A DNA stretch of 64,000 nt from Spiroplasma endosymbiont of Lasioglossum villosulum (GTDB lineage Bacteria; Bacillota_I; Bacilli_A; Mycoplasmatales; VBWQ01). Shown piece after piece: positions 9,554 to 20,935 of this stretch. Position 1 is the stretch's first letter. Each line of letters opens with the position of its first letter. Under the pieces are notes generated by a model. The model was not told the DNA's origin, made no database searches, and saw only the letters and a program-made list of their open reading frames with translations. Made by a program: the position numbers and the translations under genes. Location of the stretch: the NCBI RefSeq assembly GCF_964020195.1, contig NZ_OZ026539.1, positions 810,299 to 874,298 on the forward strand, in the 5' to 3' direction.

Positions 9554-10864
9554 TTAAGCACTTGTTGTTTGCTTTTGGTTTTTACCGTTACTTTCTCATA
9601 ATAAATCAAAGGCTTTATTATGTTTTAGGGTAGTAGTCACTAAACTTAAATCTTTAATATTTGCTTTAACTTCTTCAATGCTTATTTTAAATTGGTCGGC
9701 AAATGTTGTTAATTGTTTTTGAACTTCTTCTTCGGTAATTTCTATTTTTTCTTGTTTAATAATTTCTTCAATAACTAAAAAATTCTGAAGTTGCATAATT
9801 GCATCCTTTTTTATTTCATTAATAATTTCTTCATGAGATAAACCGGTTGCTGCCATATAGTTTTCAATTGTAAAGTTTTGATTAGCTAATTGTTTTTTAA
9901 ATTCATTTTCTAAACGTTCAGTTTCATTTTTAACAGCAAAATTTGGAATTATTATTTTTGAATCTTTAACAATTTTAGCAATAAGTTCTTCCATAAATTG
10001 TTCCTTAATTGTCATTGTTTTTTGTACTTCAATTTGTTTTTTAATATTTTCTAATAATTGTTCAGTAGTAGTAACATCTGGAATGTTAACATCTTTTACT
10101 AATTCTTCTAAATCTTCATTAATAACTTTTGTTTTTATTTCGTTTAATTCAATTTCAAATTGTAATAATTGACCTTTTAAATTTGGAACATGATAATCTT
10201 CTGGGAAAGTTACTTCAATAGTTTTTTTAGATTTAGATTCCATACCGATCATTCCTTCTTCAAAACCAGGAATAAATTTACCAGAACCAATTTCTAATTC
10301 CATATTTTTAGCTTCACCGCCAGGGAATTTTTTACCTTCTAAAAAACCAGTAAAATTAAAAACTGCAGTATCACCTTTTTCTAATTTTCCTTTTTCTTTT
10401 GGATTAAAAATAGCAAAACGATCTTGTAATAGTTTAATTTGAGTATCAATTTCTTCTTGATTAACAGTTGCTACAGGTTTTACTATATCAATACCACGAT
10501 ATTTACCAATAGTAATTTCTGCTGGTAAATCAAATACAAACATTATTTCACACTCTTTAATAGTAGATTTTTCCACATTAACTTCGGGTTGATTAGTAGG
10601 CATTAAGTTAGGTTTTTGTTTTAAGACAAAATCATAAGCAATAGTAATAACTGCTTTAGTTGCTGTTTGTAAAGTTTGTTCTTCAGTTACGTGTTTTTTA
10701 GCCATTTTAGTAGGAACTTTTCCTTTACGAAATCCAGGAATTTCTACTTGTGCAATCAATTTATTTTCAGCTTTTGCCAATTGATCTTTTCAAGTTTTAG
10801 CATCAATGGTAACATGTCATTTTCCAAGACCATTTTTTTCATCTTTTATAATATTTAATATCAT
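9554..10864 (-). CDS. tig: Trigger factor (ribosome-associated chaperone, prolyl isomerase)
   Basis: 436 residues, ATG 10864, using three TGA-Trp codons. The N-terminal ribosome-docking signature is present as GFRKGKVP (about residue 46). The FKBP-type domain follows with GDTAVFNFTGFLEGKKF and PGFEEGMIGM (about 170-230), then the C-terminal chaperone arms. It binds nascent chains at the ribosome exit tunnel. It starts 15 bases after the DUF3196-type gene, so the two are co-transcribed. The C-terminus ends in a short hydrophilic tail (NQKQTTSA). Confidence 0.96.
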
Positions 10865-10879
10865 TTTTCAAATCTCTCC

Positions 10880-11650
10880 TTATGTAATTTGTTGTTGAAT
10901 CATAATACTTAAGTATTTTTTTATTAAAGTAGTAGTAGTTTTAAATTTTTTAGCACTTTCTACCAATTTTACACTAATAAATTGGAAACTACAAGCACGA
11001 ATATACAAAGCAGCTGCTAATGCTGCTGCTTGATTTTTATTAGGTAATGTTGGAAACAAATTCTCAAAATAACTATCCAATAAAAACAAGCAAATACCAT
11101 AAATACCTGGATTATCAATATGAACTTCATCTTCAAATATTTTTGTAATCTTTAAATAAACGAGTGATTCTTGTCATTGTGTTATTTTTTTTGGATTAAT
11201 TTTAAATGTATCATGACCTTTTATTACTTCTATTTCTTCATCAATACCTTGATTATTTAATATAAATAATAGTTGCGTTTTATTTATATTATTTATATTA
11301 TTTATATTTTTATTTGTAAGATAAATCTTAATTGTTGGCAAAATTAACCTAGCATTATGACTTTGTAAATAATAAAATGCCATCGGATGAAGATCTTCAT
11401 CAAATGGATTCATTAATACATGACTTATTCTCTCTAAATTTCACTCATGACTTTCATTTTTACTATTTAATCTAATATGAGTAGTAATATTATGATGTAA
11501 CTCTTGTAATGTAACTTCATGATGAATAGGAATATAAGGCATCTCTAATTCATGTTTGACCAACTTCATTGCTTGATCTCATTTATTTTCACTAATGAGG
11601 TGGTTAATTTTACCAATAATGTCTTGATAATAATTGTCATGATTTATCAT
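10880..11650 (-). CDS. DUF3196-type Mollicute conserved protein
   Basis: 256 residues, no membrane segment, mostly helical. The N-terminus (YYQDIIGKINHLISENKWDQ, then ELEMPYIP) resembles the DUF3196 family found in Mollicutes, represented by the MG237/MPN330 proteins. The start ATG 11650 has AAGAAGG upstream. It lies directly before tig and after tRNA-Arg. The function is unknown; a structural or protein-interaction role is possible. A short tandem repeat encodes NINNINNIN near residue 115. Confidence 0.65.
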
Positions 11651-11686
11651 TATTTAGTTAAACCTTCTTAGTATTTTAAAATTTAA

Positions 11687-11762
11687 TGGCGCCCACGAGA
11701 AGATTCGAACTTCTGACCCCCGCCTTAGAAGGGCGGTGCTCTATCCACTGAGCTACGTGGGC
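11687..11762 (-). tRNA. tRNA-Arg (anticodon UCU)
   Basis: A full cloverleaf reads on the minus strand: acceptor GCCCACG/CGTGGGC, D arm, anticodon stem CCGCC/GGCGG with loop CTTCTAA (anticodon TCT), T arm with GTTCGAAT, discriminator G and an encoded CCA at 11687-11689. It reads AGA, a major Arg codon in this AT-rich genome. Confidence 0.97.
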
Positions 11763-11967
11763 ATAACATTTACCATAAGTAATCTTAACTTGTTTGATTA
11801 AAAAATGCAATTATTAATTGGCTACTTTTCAATAAAATAATAATAATATATTTAATATTATTTTGATATTTCATTATGTACCTTTAAGTAATATTTTTTT
11901 AAAAAAAATAAAATATTTTCATTTTTTTATATTATAATATTTTTTGTAATTTAATAATTGTTCATTT

Positions 11968-12004
11968 CTAATATAGAAATAATTTCTATATTAGGATTTT
12001 TATT
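11968..12004 (+). promoter_or_regulatory. Leader element B, copy 1: terminator-like hairpin
   Basis: An inverted repeat (arms CTAATATAGAAAT at 11968-11980 and ATTTCTATATTAG at 11982-11994) is followed by GATTTTTATTAAATTAAAT. An almost identical element precedes the next gene at 12540. Confidence 0.65.
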
Positions 12005-12041
12005 AAATTAAATATTGAAAAAGAAAAGGAAGAAAAGTATT

Positions 12042-12422
12042 ATGCCTAGTGAAATAAGTACAAAAAGAAAAGTAATTGCTGGTGTCACAATAACTACAGG
12101 AACATTAACAACAACTGCAGGAATAACAACAGCTTGTGTTGCTGCAGCACCTATGACTGGTGGTGCTTCATTATTACCAGTTGCTATTGGTACAATTGCT
12201 GTTGGTACAACTTTAATAGCTGGTGGAATGGCTACTACTACAAATTTTGGAAGAAAAGAATCAAGAATTAACAAATTTTTAAGAACAAATCCTACTATCC
12301 CCACAGTAAGAGTATCAAAAGCAAATATTACTCCTGATTACATTAAAGTATCTAATGAACTAGCAAATTCATCAAAAGAACCAGTTATGAGAACCAGAAG
12401 TTTAACAGTAACTTCTGTCTAA
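12042..12422 (+). CDS. Gly/Ala/Thr-rich hydrophobic protein of unknown function
   Basis: 126 residues from ATG 12042, which has an AAGGA site; an upstream in-frame TTG at 12015 overlaps that site and is less likely. Residues 10-70 form two hydrophobic, glycine-rich segments (TTTAGITTACVAAAPM and PVAIGTIAVGTTLIAGG) separated by MTGGAS, a helical-hairpin pattern seen in glycine-zipper membrane proteins. The C-terminus is basic and polar. Codon use is richer in C and G than in neighbours. The family is not recognised. Confidence 0.6.
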   Translation: MPSEISTKRKVIAGVTITTGTLTTTAGITTACVAAAPMTGGASLLPVAIGTIAVGTTLIAGGMATTTNFGRKESRINKFLRTNPTIPTVRVSKANITPDYIKVSNELANSSKEPVMRTRSLTVTSV

Positions 12423-12539
12423 AAAAAACAAATTATATATTCATTTAAAAAATATTAAATTATAATTCATAAAATGCATAATATAACAAAAATAATTAAT
12501 TTATATTATAATTATTTTTTAATTTAATAAATGTTCATA

Positions 12540-12582
12540 CCTAATATAGAAATTATTTCTATATTAGGATTTTTATTAAATT
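12540..12582 (+). promoter_or_regulatory. Leader element B, copy 2
   Basis: Arms CCTAATATAGAAAT (12540-12553) and ATTTCTATATTAGG (12555-12568) are followed by ATTTTTATTAAATTAAAT, nearly the same sequence as the element at 11968. It lies between the two unknown genes. Confidence 0.65.
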
Positions 12583-12615
12583 AAATTTAAATGAAAAGGA
12601 CAAAGATTAAAAGAT

Positions 12616-13260
12616 ATGTCTACAGAAAATCAAATATTATTTAGCAAATCAGAACTTAAAGGACTTACTAAAACACAAATACAATCATTTACAAACACTA
12701 TCAATAAACAAGAAATTGATAAATTTATTTTAAGTATCATTAAAGAAAATGATAATAATGGGTTACCAATTTGAAGACAATTATTGCAACTATTAAGCCC
12801 ATATCAAGTTTCAACAATTAATTCCAACTTAATTCCCTTATTTACAAAAAATAATTTACTGCTTTATGCTTTTTCAAAAAAACAAATGAAAGCACTTACA
12901 AAAATACAAATACAAGCATTTACAACAGAACAAATAAAAAATTTCAGTTATAATAAGTTTTCATTACTAGAAAAAGGAATAAGAAAAGCATTAAAAACAA
13001 TTAATAATCAATTAACAATAGAATATGATTTTTATGAATTTAAATTTCAAATTGAATCATTAACTCCAAAACAATTAGAATGATTTACTTCTAATCAAAA
13101 GGCAGCATTTACCAAAGAACAAAAAAAATCTTTTAATAAACCATCTATACAAACAAGAAATCAACAATTAAATTCAAATTTTAATGTTAATAATATAAAT
13201 GCTATTTTTGAAACCGAAACATTACCTAAAACAAATAATCCAATAACACTTTCATGATAA
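12616..13260 (+). CDS. Protein with LT-x-x-Q-I-x-x-FT repeats, unknown function
   Basis: 214 residues from ATG 12616, ending at TAA 13258, with two TGA-Trp codons. At least five copies of a ten-residue motif occur: GLTKTQIQSFT, ALTKIQIQAFT, FTTEQIKNFS, SLTPKQLEWFT and AFTKEQKKSFN. Similar L-T-x-x-Q-hydrophobic repeats occur in large secreted or polymorphic proteins of other bacteria. No signal peptide or membrane segment is seen. The leader hairpin is shared with the gene at 12042, so the pair may be co-regulated. Function unknown. Confidence 0.65.
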
Positions 13261-13296
13261 AAAGTAATGCCTAAATATTAGGCATTACTTTTTATT
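13261..13296 (+). terminator. Intrinsic terminator
   Basis: Arms AAAGTAATGCCTA and TAGGCATTACTTT, with a TTTTATT run, follow directly after the stop codon of the repeat protein. Confidence 0.8.
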
Positions 13297-13495
13297 GTAA
13301 TTAAATTATTTTGTTTTTATTTTTTTTATAGCTAAAATTTCATACTTTTTTTATATAAGAATAAGAATAAGAATTTTAATTAAGTTATAATTAAAATATG
13401 AAATTTGATTAAACATTAGAATAATGATTTAATATATTTTAATTAAAATATAGTTATTATTGTTAATTATTTAGTATTAAGAGAGGGAAAAATAT

Positions 13496-16400
13496 ATGAA
13501 CCAAGATTTGCAAAAACTTTTCCATGAAATGGATTTTAATGATGTTAATAATGAATTTAATCATGCCACTATTAAAAAAGTACAATATTTTCATCATAAT
13601 CAACAAGTAATAATTACCATCAACTTACCTAATTTTCTAACAACTACTACTTTAAAAAGTTTTGAACAACATTTTGAAAAATTACCTGTTTCGAATATTA
13701 ATGTCGATTTTAATGTTTCTCTTACTGCTGATGAATCAACTGTATTAACATATTTTCATTATATTAAAACTCATAAATTGCAACTATTAGCTGGCATTTA
13801 TTATTCTTTACCCGACTCAGCAATTAATTATAAAAATAATATTATTACCATTACTATTCATAATAGTATTGAAGAGAAATTAATAACTAATGAATTTTTA
13901 CAATTTATTAATTACTTTCAACAATATGGTTTTAAAAAAATTCAATTAAAAACTAAAATAAATAAAGCAGAGCAACCATTTATTAGTTATGAAAATGAAT
14001 CTAAAACAGAAATTAGCAAAATTACCAACAATTTAAAAACTAAAATTACTAAAAATAATGTAAGTAAAAATTTTAGTACCACTACTTATCGCAAAAAAGC
14101 AAAAATTAATTTAGAAATAACAGACCCAACTCATAGTATTAAAGATATCATTGGCGACAAACCCAATATTATTATTAGTGGTAAAGTTTTTAAAATTAAT
14201 AAATTTTTAACCAAAACTCAAAAATGATTTTATTCATTTTGAATTACTGATTATAGCGATGCAATTACTTGCAAAGCATTTATTAATAGCGATCAACCAG
14301 ATGAGAAATTTGATAATATTAAAGTTGATGATTGAATAAAAATTAATGCTAATAGTCGTTATGATAATTATAGTAAAGAACAAGTACTATGAATTGATGA
14401 TTTAATTATCGATTTAAATAATAAAAATGCTAACAATAATGATGATGCTAAAACTAAAAGAATTGAATTTCATACTCATACTAAAATGAGTGCTATGGAT
14501 GGTATTACTTCAGCAAGTGATTATATCAATCAAGTAACTAAATGAGGACACCAAGCAATTGGTTTTACTGATCACTTAAATGTACAAGCATACCCAGATA
14601 TTGCTAATGCTGCTAAAAAACATCCAAACTTAAAAGTAATGTATGGTGTTGAAATGGATTTAATCCCCAATAATATTAGTATTACTAAAAATAATATTAA
14701 TACATCATTATTAGATTTAGAATACATTGTTCTTGACTTAGAAACAACTGGTTTATCAACCAATTATCACGAAATTATTGAATTTGGTTATACAATTGTT
14801 AAAGACAATATGATTTTAAAACAAGATACAATTTTAATTAAACCAAATAATCCCATACCTGAACATATTACTGAACTTACTAATATTACCAATGTTATGC
14901 TAAAAGATAAACAAACATTACAACAAATATTGCCAACAATTATTGAAATAATTGGTAATAAAACAATAGTTGCTCATAATGCTAACTTTGACTTTGTTTT
15001 TTTACAAGCAGCAATGAAACAATTGGGTTTCATGCCTTTAAATAATCCTGTCATTGATACTTTGCAATTATCTAGAGCAATTCTACCACAACTAAAATAT
15101 TATCGATTAGGTACTATTTGTCGTACTTATGGCATTAAATATGATGATGAAATTGCTCACCGTGCTGATTATGATGCTAATGTATTAGCACAAGTATTTT
15201 TAAAAATGTTACAACAATTAAAAACAGAATTTAATTGTATTAATTTACAAGAAATTAATAACTTAATTAATGAACAAATTAATTATAAACTTCGTGGTGA
15301 ACATATTACTATTTTTGCAAAAAATCAATTAGGTTTAAAAGATTTATATCAATTAGTTTCACTATCTCATACAAAGTATTTTTATAAAACACCAAAAATC
15401 ATATCAGAAGCAATTAATGAAAATAGAAAAGAATTATTAATTGGTAGTAGTTGTATAAATGGTGCTGTTTTTGAAACAGCATTAAATAAAAGTGAAGAAG
15501 AACTAATTAAAATAATGAAGTGATTTGATTTTATTGAAATCCAACCACCTGCTGTTTATAAACACTTAATACAGTTAGGAAATATTACTAAAGAACAATT
15601 ACATGATACTATTAAAAAAATTATTAATAATGCCCTTAAATTAAATAAATTAGTAATTGCTACTAGCGATGCCCACTATTTACATTTCCATGAAAAAATA
15701 TATCGTGATGTTATTATTAATAGCAAAGCAATTGGTGGTTTATTGCACCCATTATTTGATCGTAAAGGTAAAGTTACATCATATCCTGATCAACATTTAA
15801 GAACTACTAATCAAATGTTAACAGAATTTAATTTTTTAGATGACCCTAATTTAATTAATGATATTGTTATTAATAATCCTTTGCAATTAGCTAAACAATT
15901 TGAAATGATTAAACCAATCAAAGATGGCTTATTTACACCAAGTATTGTTAATGTTGATACTAAATTACGTAATCTTTGTTATGAACAAGCATGAAATCGT
16001 TACGGTAATCCATTACCAACATATGTAGAAAAACGTTTAACTCGTGAATTAGATGCAATTATTACTCATGGTTTTGCTGTTGTTTATTGAATTGCACACA
16101 AATTAGTAGAAAAATCTTTGCAAGATGGTTATCTTGTTGGTAGTCGTGGCTCAGTTGGTTCATCTTTAGTAGCTACTTTTGCTAACATTACTGAGGTTAA
16201 CCCACTACAACCACACTATTTATGTCCACAATGTAAAACTAGTGAATTTATTAGTAATGGTTCTTATAAGTGTGGTTATGATTTACCAAAAAAAATGTGT
16301 TCACAATGCAATATTGATTTAAATACTGATGGTCATGATATTCCTTTTGAAACATTCTTAGGATTTGATGGTGATAAAACACCTGATATTGATTTAAACT

Positions 16401-17845
16401 TTTCTGGTGAATATCAAAATAAAGCTCATGATTTTACTAAAGAAATGTTTGGTGAAGAAAATGTTTTTCGTGCCGGAACAATTTCAACAATTGCCAATAA
16501 AACAGCTTATGGTTATGTTAAAGCTTATGCAGAAAAAATTGGTCAATCAGATATGCGTGCAGCAAAACTAGAGTTACTAAGTCAAGGATGTGTTGGTATT
16601 AAAAGAACAACTGGTCAACATCCTGGTGGTATTATTGTTGTACCAAAAGAATATAATATTAATGATTTTACACCAATCAATTTTCCAGCTGATGATACTA
16701 GTTCTACATGAAAAACTACCCACTTTGATTTTAATGCTATTCATGATAATTTATTAAAATTAGATATTCTAGGTCATGTTGATCCAACAGCATTAAAAAT
16801 GTTAGAAAATTTAACTGGTATTGATCCAAAAACAATTCCTAATCAAGATGAAAAAGTTTTATCATTATTTTCTAATTTAAATTCCTTAAATATTACTAGT
16901 GATGATTTACTTGGCGAAAAAACAGGAGCAATTGGTATCCCTGAATTTGGTACTGGTTTTGTTCGTAAAATGTTAAGTGATACATTACCTACTTCATTTT
17001 CTGAATTAGTACAAATATCTGGTTTATCACATGGTACTGACGTTTGATTAAATAATGCTGATGAATTAATTTCACAACAAGGTTTAAAACTAAAAGATGT
17101 AATCGGTTGTCGTGATGATATTATGACTTATTTAGTATATCAAGGCTTACCAGCAAAAATTGCTTTTAATATTATGGAAGATGTCCGTAAAGGAAAAGGC
17201 ATTAAACAAGAATATGAAAAGTTAATGCAAGAAAAGAAAGTTCCTAATTGATACATTCAATCTTGCAAAAAAATTAAATATATGTTTCCTAAAGCACACG
17301 CTACTGCTTATGTATTAATGGCATGAAGAGTAGCTTGATTTAAAGTTTATTATCCACATGAATATTATGCTACTTATTTTACAACAAGATGCGAAATTTT
17401 TGATATTAAAACTATGTTACAAGGTATTGGTGCTATTACTAATAAATTAAAAGATATTAATAACAGATTAAGAAAAAATGATGGTCAAAAAAATACAGTT
17501 ACTACTAAAGAAAAAGATTTAATCCCATTATTAGAAGTGGCATTAGAAATGAATGCTAGAAATATTAAATTTAGCAATATTAGTTTAGAACATTCTGATG
17601 CTAAACTTTTTCAAGTTAAAGTAATAAATGGTGAAAAACAAATTTTACCACCATTTATTACTTTAGATGGATTGGGTGAAATTGTGGCTAATTCAATTGT
17701 TAAAGCAAGGAGTGAACAAGCAATTACTTCAAAAAATGATTTACAACTACGAACTAATATTACTAAAACTAATTATCAACTATTAAATGAGTTAGGAGTA
17801 TTAGAACATTTAGAAGAAAATACACAATTAATGTTAGAATTATAA
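13496..17845 (+). CDS. polC: DNA polymerase III alpha subunit, PolC type
   Basis: 1449 residues, the usual size of Gram-positive PolC, open throughout with TGA as Trp. Order: N-terminal and OB region; PHP domain ([12 protein letters not shown], about residue 325); inserted 3'-5' exonuclease starting [10 protein letters not shown] (about 411) with [11 protein letters not shown]; remainder of PHP ([10 protein letters not shown]); polymerase core with GSRGSVGSS, a four-Cys zinc site (CPQC to CSQC, about 905-940), catalytic [10 protein letters not shown] (about 960) and HPGG. It is the replicative polymerase. ATG 13496 has GAGAGGG upstream. Many A-tracts in this gene are unbroken. Confidence 0.98.
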
Positions 17846-17877
17846 TACAAAGAAAAAAGAAAAGATGTGGGATTATT

Positions 17878-18693
17878 ATGTATAAATTAAGTAACAAAGC
17901 CAACTTTTATATACGTTTATCTGCATTAATAATGATAATTTTATTTTTAATTATTGATTTAATTAGTGCAATATATTATCCAATGGAAAAATTTGAACAT
18001 TTAGGATATGGTGAACGAGTAAGTAACTACTATGCTTTTTTTACTACTGAGAGTAATTATATGGTTGTTATTTATTTTTGTGTTTATTTATTTGATTCTT
18101 ATTTTCGTAGTACTAAACCAAGTTTTCAAACTCGATTAGCAGTAACTGTTTATATTACTATTACGATGTTAATATTTTGAATAGGTATTTTCACTGCTGA
18201 GCAAGATCCAAAACAATACAGTGCTTATAATTGAATTGCAACATTAATTTTACACTTATTAATGCCAATAATTATGATTACTAGCTTTATTGTTACGTCA
18301 GGTCATCAATATATTAATATAAAACAACAACATAAAATATATTTATGATTAATTGTTATTTATCCAGCAATTTATTGTATTGTTATTCTAATTAGAGGTC
18401 ATTTACGTTATTTAGATTTTATAGAAACTGGTCATCCACCAAGAGATACATGATATCCATATTTTTTCTTTGATTATTCAAATGGCGAATATGGATGATT
18501 AATCGCTGCTACTGCTGTTGTTTTTGTTTTTGGTTTAGTTTTCAGTTTACAATATTTTTATATTTGAATTAATAACTTAATGTTCAAACGTTATCAAACT
18601 TCTGAACATCGTTTATATGATTTTTATCAAAAAATATTACGTCAACTTAATAAAAAAAAGAAAAGCAAAATTAAAAAGAAAAGAAAAAAGTAA
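17878..18693 (+). CDS. Pr6Pr-type (FAR-17a/AIG1-like) membrane protein
   Basis: 271 residues with about six membrane segments and a very basic C-terminal tail ending in Lys/Arg runs. Conserved-looking features are YYAFFTTESNYMVVIYF (like the F-T-x-x-SN motif of the family), a His in ATLILHLLMP, and PRDTWYPYFFFDYSNGEYGW near residue 200. These match the bacterial Pr6Pr family related to AIG1/FAR-17a, whose bacterial members have no settled role. The start is ATG 17878, 32 bases after polC; the upstream GGGAT is a weak site, so it may be coupled to polC transcription. Confidence 0.6.
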
Positions 18694-18776
18694 AAATTTA
18701 AAACATATCTTATATTCCTTACATGATAAATATTATTGATATAATTAAATAAAAAAGAAAAGTTAGGTGATTGTAA

Positions 18777-19616
18777 TTGAAAATTAACTTGAAAATAATG
18801 TTAAAACATGCACAAATTAACAAATACGCAATCCCAAGTTTTAACTTTGATAATTTAGAAATGTTAATTGCAATTACTAATGCAGCCGAAAAACAAAAAG
18901 CACCAATATGTTTAATGATAACACCTAACACTATTAATTGTATTGATTTAAAATATGTACTTGCTATTATTAATAATGTTATTAATCGTGCAAAAGTACC
19001 AATTTTTTTACAACTAGACCACTGTCTTGATCCACACTTTATTAAAACTAAAATTACATCTGATTTTAGTTCAGTTATGTTAAATTACAGTAACTATACA
19101 ATTAAAGAAAATATTGAAAAAACTAAAGATATTGTTCATTTTGCTGCTCCTTTGGGTATTATTGTTGAATCAGAGATTTTTTACAATAATACAAAAGGAG
19201 ATATTACTAATGATATTAATTTAATTGAACAAGCAATATTATTTAGAAATAAAACTAATATTAATTGTCTTGTATTTACTGCTATCAATAGTCATCATCA
19301 AGATAATAGACAAGATTTAAAAATTTCTCTAATTAAAGAAATTGCTATTAAAATGCCTGAAATTTTTTTAGTATTACATGATAATATTACTATTAATGAT
19401 GAACAATTAACTCTAGCAATTAAAGCTGGTATTACTAAAGTTAATATTAGTAGTGATTTAAGAAAGATTTACGTTGAAAGTCTAAAAAAAAGTTTGCAAA
19501 CTAATTCTAATTTATCTAATCTTAATACATTAACAGAAAATGCAATGATAGCTATTCAGAAATTTGTTGAAGAAAAAATAATTCTCTTAGGAGCAAATAA
19601 TCGATATAAATTTTAG
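18777..19616 (+). CDS. Divergent class II aldolase (FbaA/KbaY-like)
   Basis: 279 residues with a likely TTG start at 18777 (TTAGGTGA upstream); MKINLKIMLKHAQINKYAIP aligns with the usual N-terminus of class II fructose-bisphosphate aldolase. The Asp and zinc His are present (QLDHC), as are the Glu (IVESEIF) and two further His (NSHHQ, LVLHDN). The phosphate-binding loops are changed: the usual HGGSG is HDNIT and the usual NIDTDL is NISSDL. It is probably a metal-dependent aldolase-fold protein whose substrate differs from fructose-1,6-bisphosphate. It is at the end of the polC transcription direction. Confidence 0.65.
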   Translation: MKINLKIMLKHAQINKYAIPSFNFDNLEMLIAITNAAEKQKAPICLMITPNTINCIDLKYVLAIINNVINRAKVPIFLQLDHCLDPHFIKTKITSDFSSVMLNYSNYTIKENIEKTKDIVHFAAPLGIIVESEIFYNNTKGDITNDINLIEQAILFRNKTNINCLVFTAINSHHQDNRQDLKISLIKEIAIKMPEIFLVLHDNITINDEQLTLAIKAGITKVNISSDLRKIYVESLKKSLQTNSNLSNLNTLTENAMIAIQKFVEEKIILLGANNRYKF

Positions 19617-19654
19617 TTTTTATACTTATAAAGTATATTTCAAAATAAAATAAA

Positions 19655-19676
19655 AAGTGAACAATATTGTTCACTT
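19655..19676 (-). terminator. Hairpin terminator between convergent genes
   Basis: A perfect palindrome AAGTGAACAAT/ATTGTTCACTT. The U tract (TTTTTATTTTATTTTG) is on the minus strand, so it fits best as the end of the frr-cdsA-rseP operon, about 115 bases after rseP. Confidence 0.6.
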
Positions 19677-19789
19677 AAAATAGTAACTATTTTATTTTTT
19701 AAAATATAAATAATTAAGAAAATTACTCAAAACTTTTTCATTCAAATTTATTATCCTATTTATAATAAGATTTTATTATAAAGTAAAGA

Positions 19790-20911
19790 TTAAAAAAATA
19801 TATCTTTAATAGTAATAGCAATAAAGATAACTAAAAATAATATAGCTCCAGCAATACTGACAATAATTTTATATTTTTCATTTAATTTTTTTCTTGTTAC
19901 CGCTTCAACTGCATTTTCAACAAATTTATAACCATCCAATGGCGGAATTGGTAACATATTTAATAAAAATAAATTAGATGATAATAATGCTGCTCAACGA
20001 AAATATGTACTTGCTGCTTGTGTTGATGATAAATCAGGATTTAAAAAACTATTAGTTGATTTAACAATACCAACAGGTCCTGATAAATTTTGTCAATGAA
20101 AAGTAACTAATTGTCCCAATGCTTGTAAAAGACTGTAACTATCTTTAAAAGTATCAATGATACCATTACTAATAACTTGACCTGCATTTAAATAATAACT
20201 ACCTTGACTAACACCAATGAATAGCACCCCTTTTTGTTCTACAGGTTTAAAAGTAACAGTTTTATCATTTTTATTATCAAAAGTAATTTTGTAGTCAGCA
20301 ATAACTGTACCATTAGTAGTCTTTTTATTATATTTACTTAATCATGCTTCTAAATCATAATATGATTTAATTGATTGTTTAGATTCAATATCACCAGTAT
20401 TATAAATACTAGTAATAGCATCAGTATCTAAAATTTTAAAAGTTGGATTATGTTCATTATATTCTTTAACTGCTTCATATAATGGTCCTGTTGTTGCATA
20501 AGTTGGTGGCAAATTAGGATCATATTTATGTGGATAAATTCCATATCCAATCATTAATAAAATAAAAGTTAATAATAAATTCATTAGTGCACCTGCACTA
20601 ATGAAAGCTGCTTTTTTACCACGTTGCAAGTTTTCCATCATTCGTTTACCATCAATTACTTCATCTTCTCGTCCTTTAGGAGCATCAGCAATTTCTGAAG
20701 CAATAGAAACATAACCACCCAATGGTAATAGTCTTAAAGTATAACGTGTTTCTTTTTTACCTCACTGCAAAAGTTTTGGTCCCATACCAATAGCAAATTC
20801 ATATACATATGCTCCTGATAATTTAGCAATTACAAAATGAGCAAATTCATGCAAGGTAATTAAAAATAATATTGTAAATAAACCAATTAAAATGGCTAAA
20901 AATATATACAT
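19790..20911 (-). CDS. rseP: Site-2 metalloprotease RseP/YaeL (RIP)
   Basis: 373 residues. The active-site motif LHEFAH (HExxH) is at about residue 21 in the first membrane helix, a divergent PDZ-like central domain follows (about 120-250), and the second metal motif is NMLPIPPLDGYKF near residue 320 in a later helix. It cleaves membrane-spanning regulators or leftover signal peptides within the bilayer. It starts 24 bases after cdsA, so the two genes belong to one operon with frr, the usual Gram-positive order. Confidence 0.93.
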
Positions 20912-20935
20912 AACTTCATCCTTAAATTTTATATA

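Noticed and set aside
12008-12304. Minus-strand Val/Ile-rich frame opposite the gene at 12042
   Set aside because: It is the antisense of the Ala/Thr-rich gene; the plus strand has the ribosome binding site and leader element.
18719-18931. Minus-strand membrane-like frame opposite the aldolase start
   Set aside because: Overlaps the well-supported aldolase-like gene in antisense and lacks a ribosome binding site.
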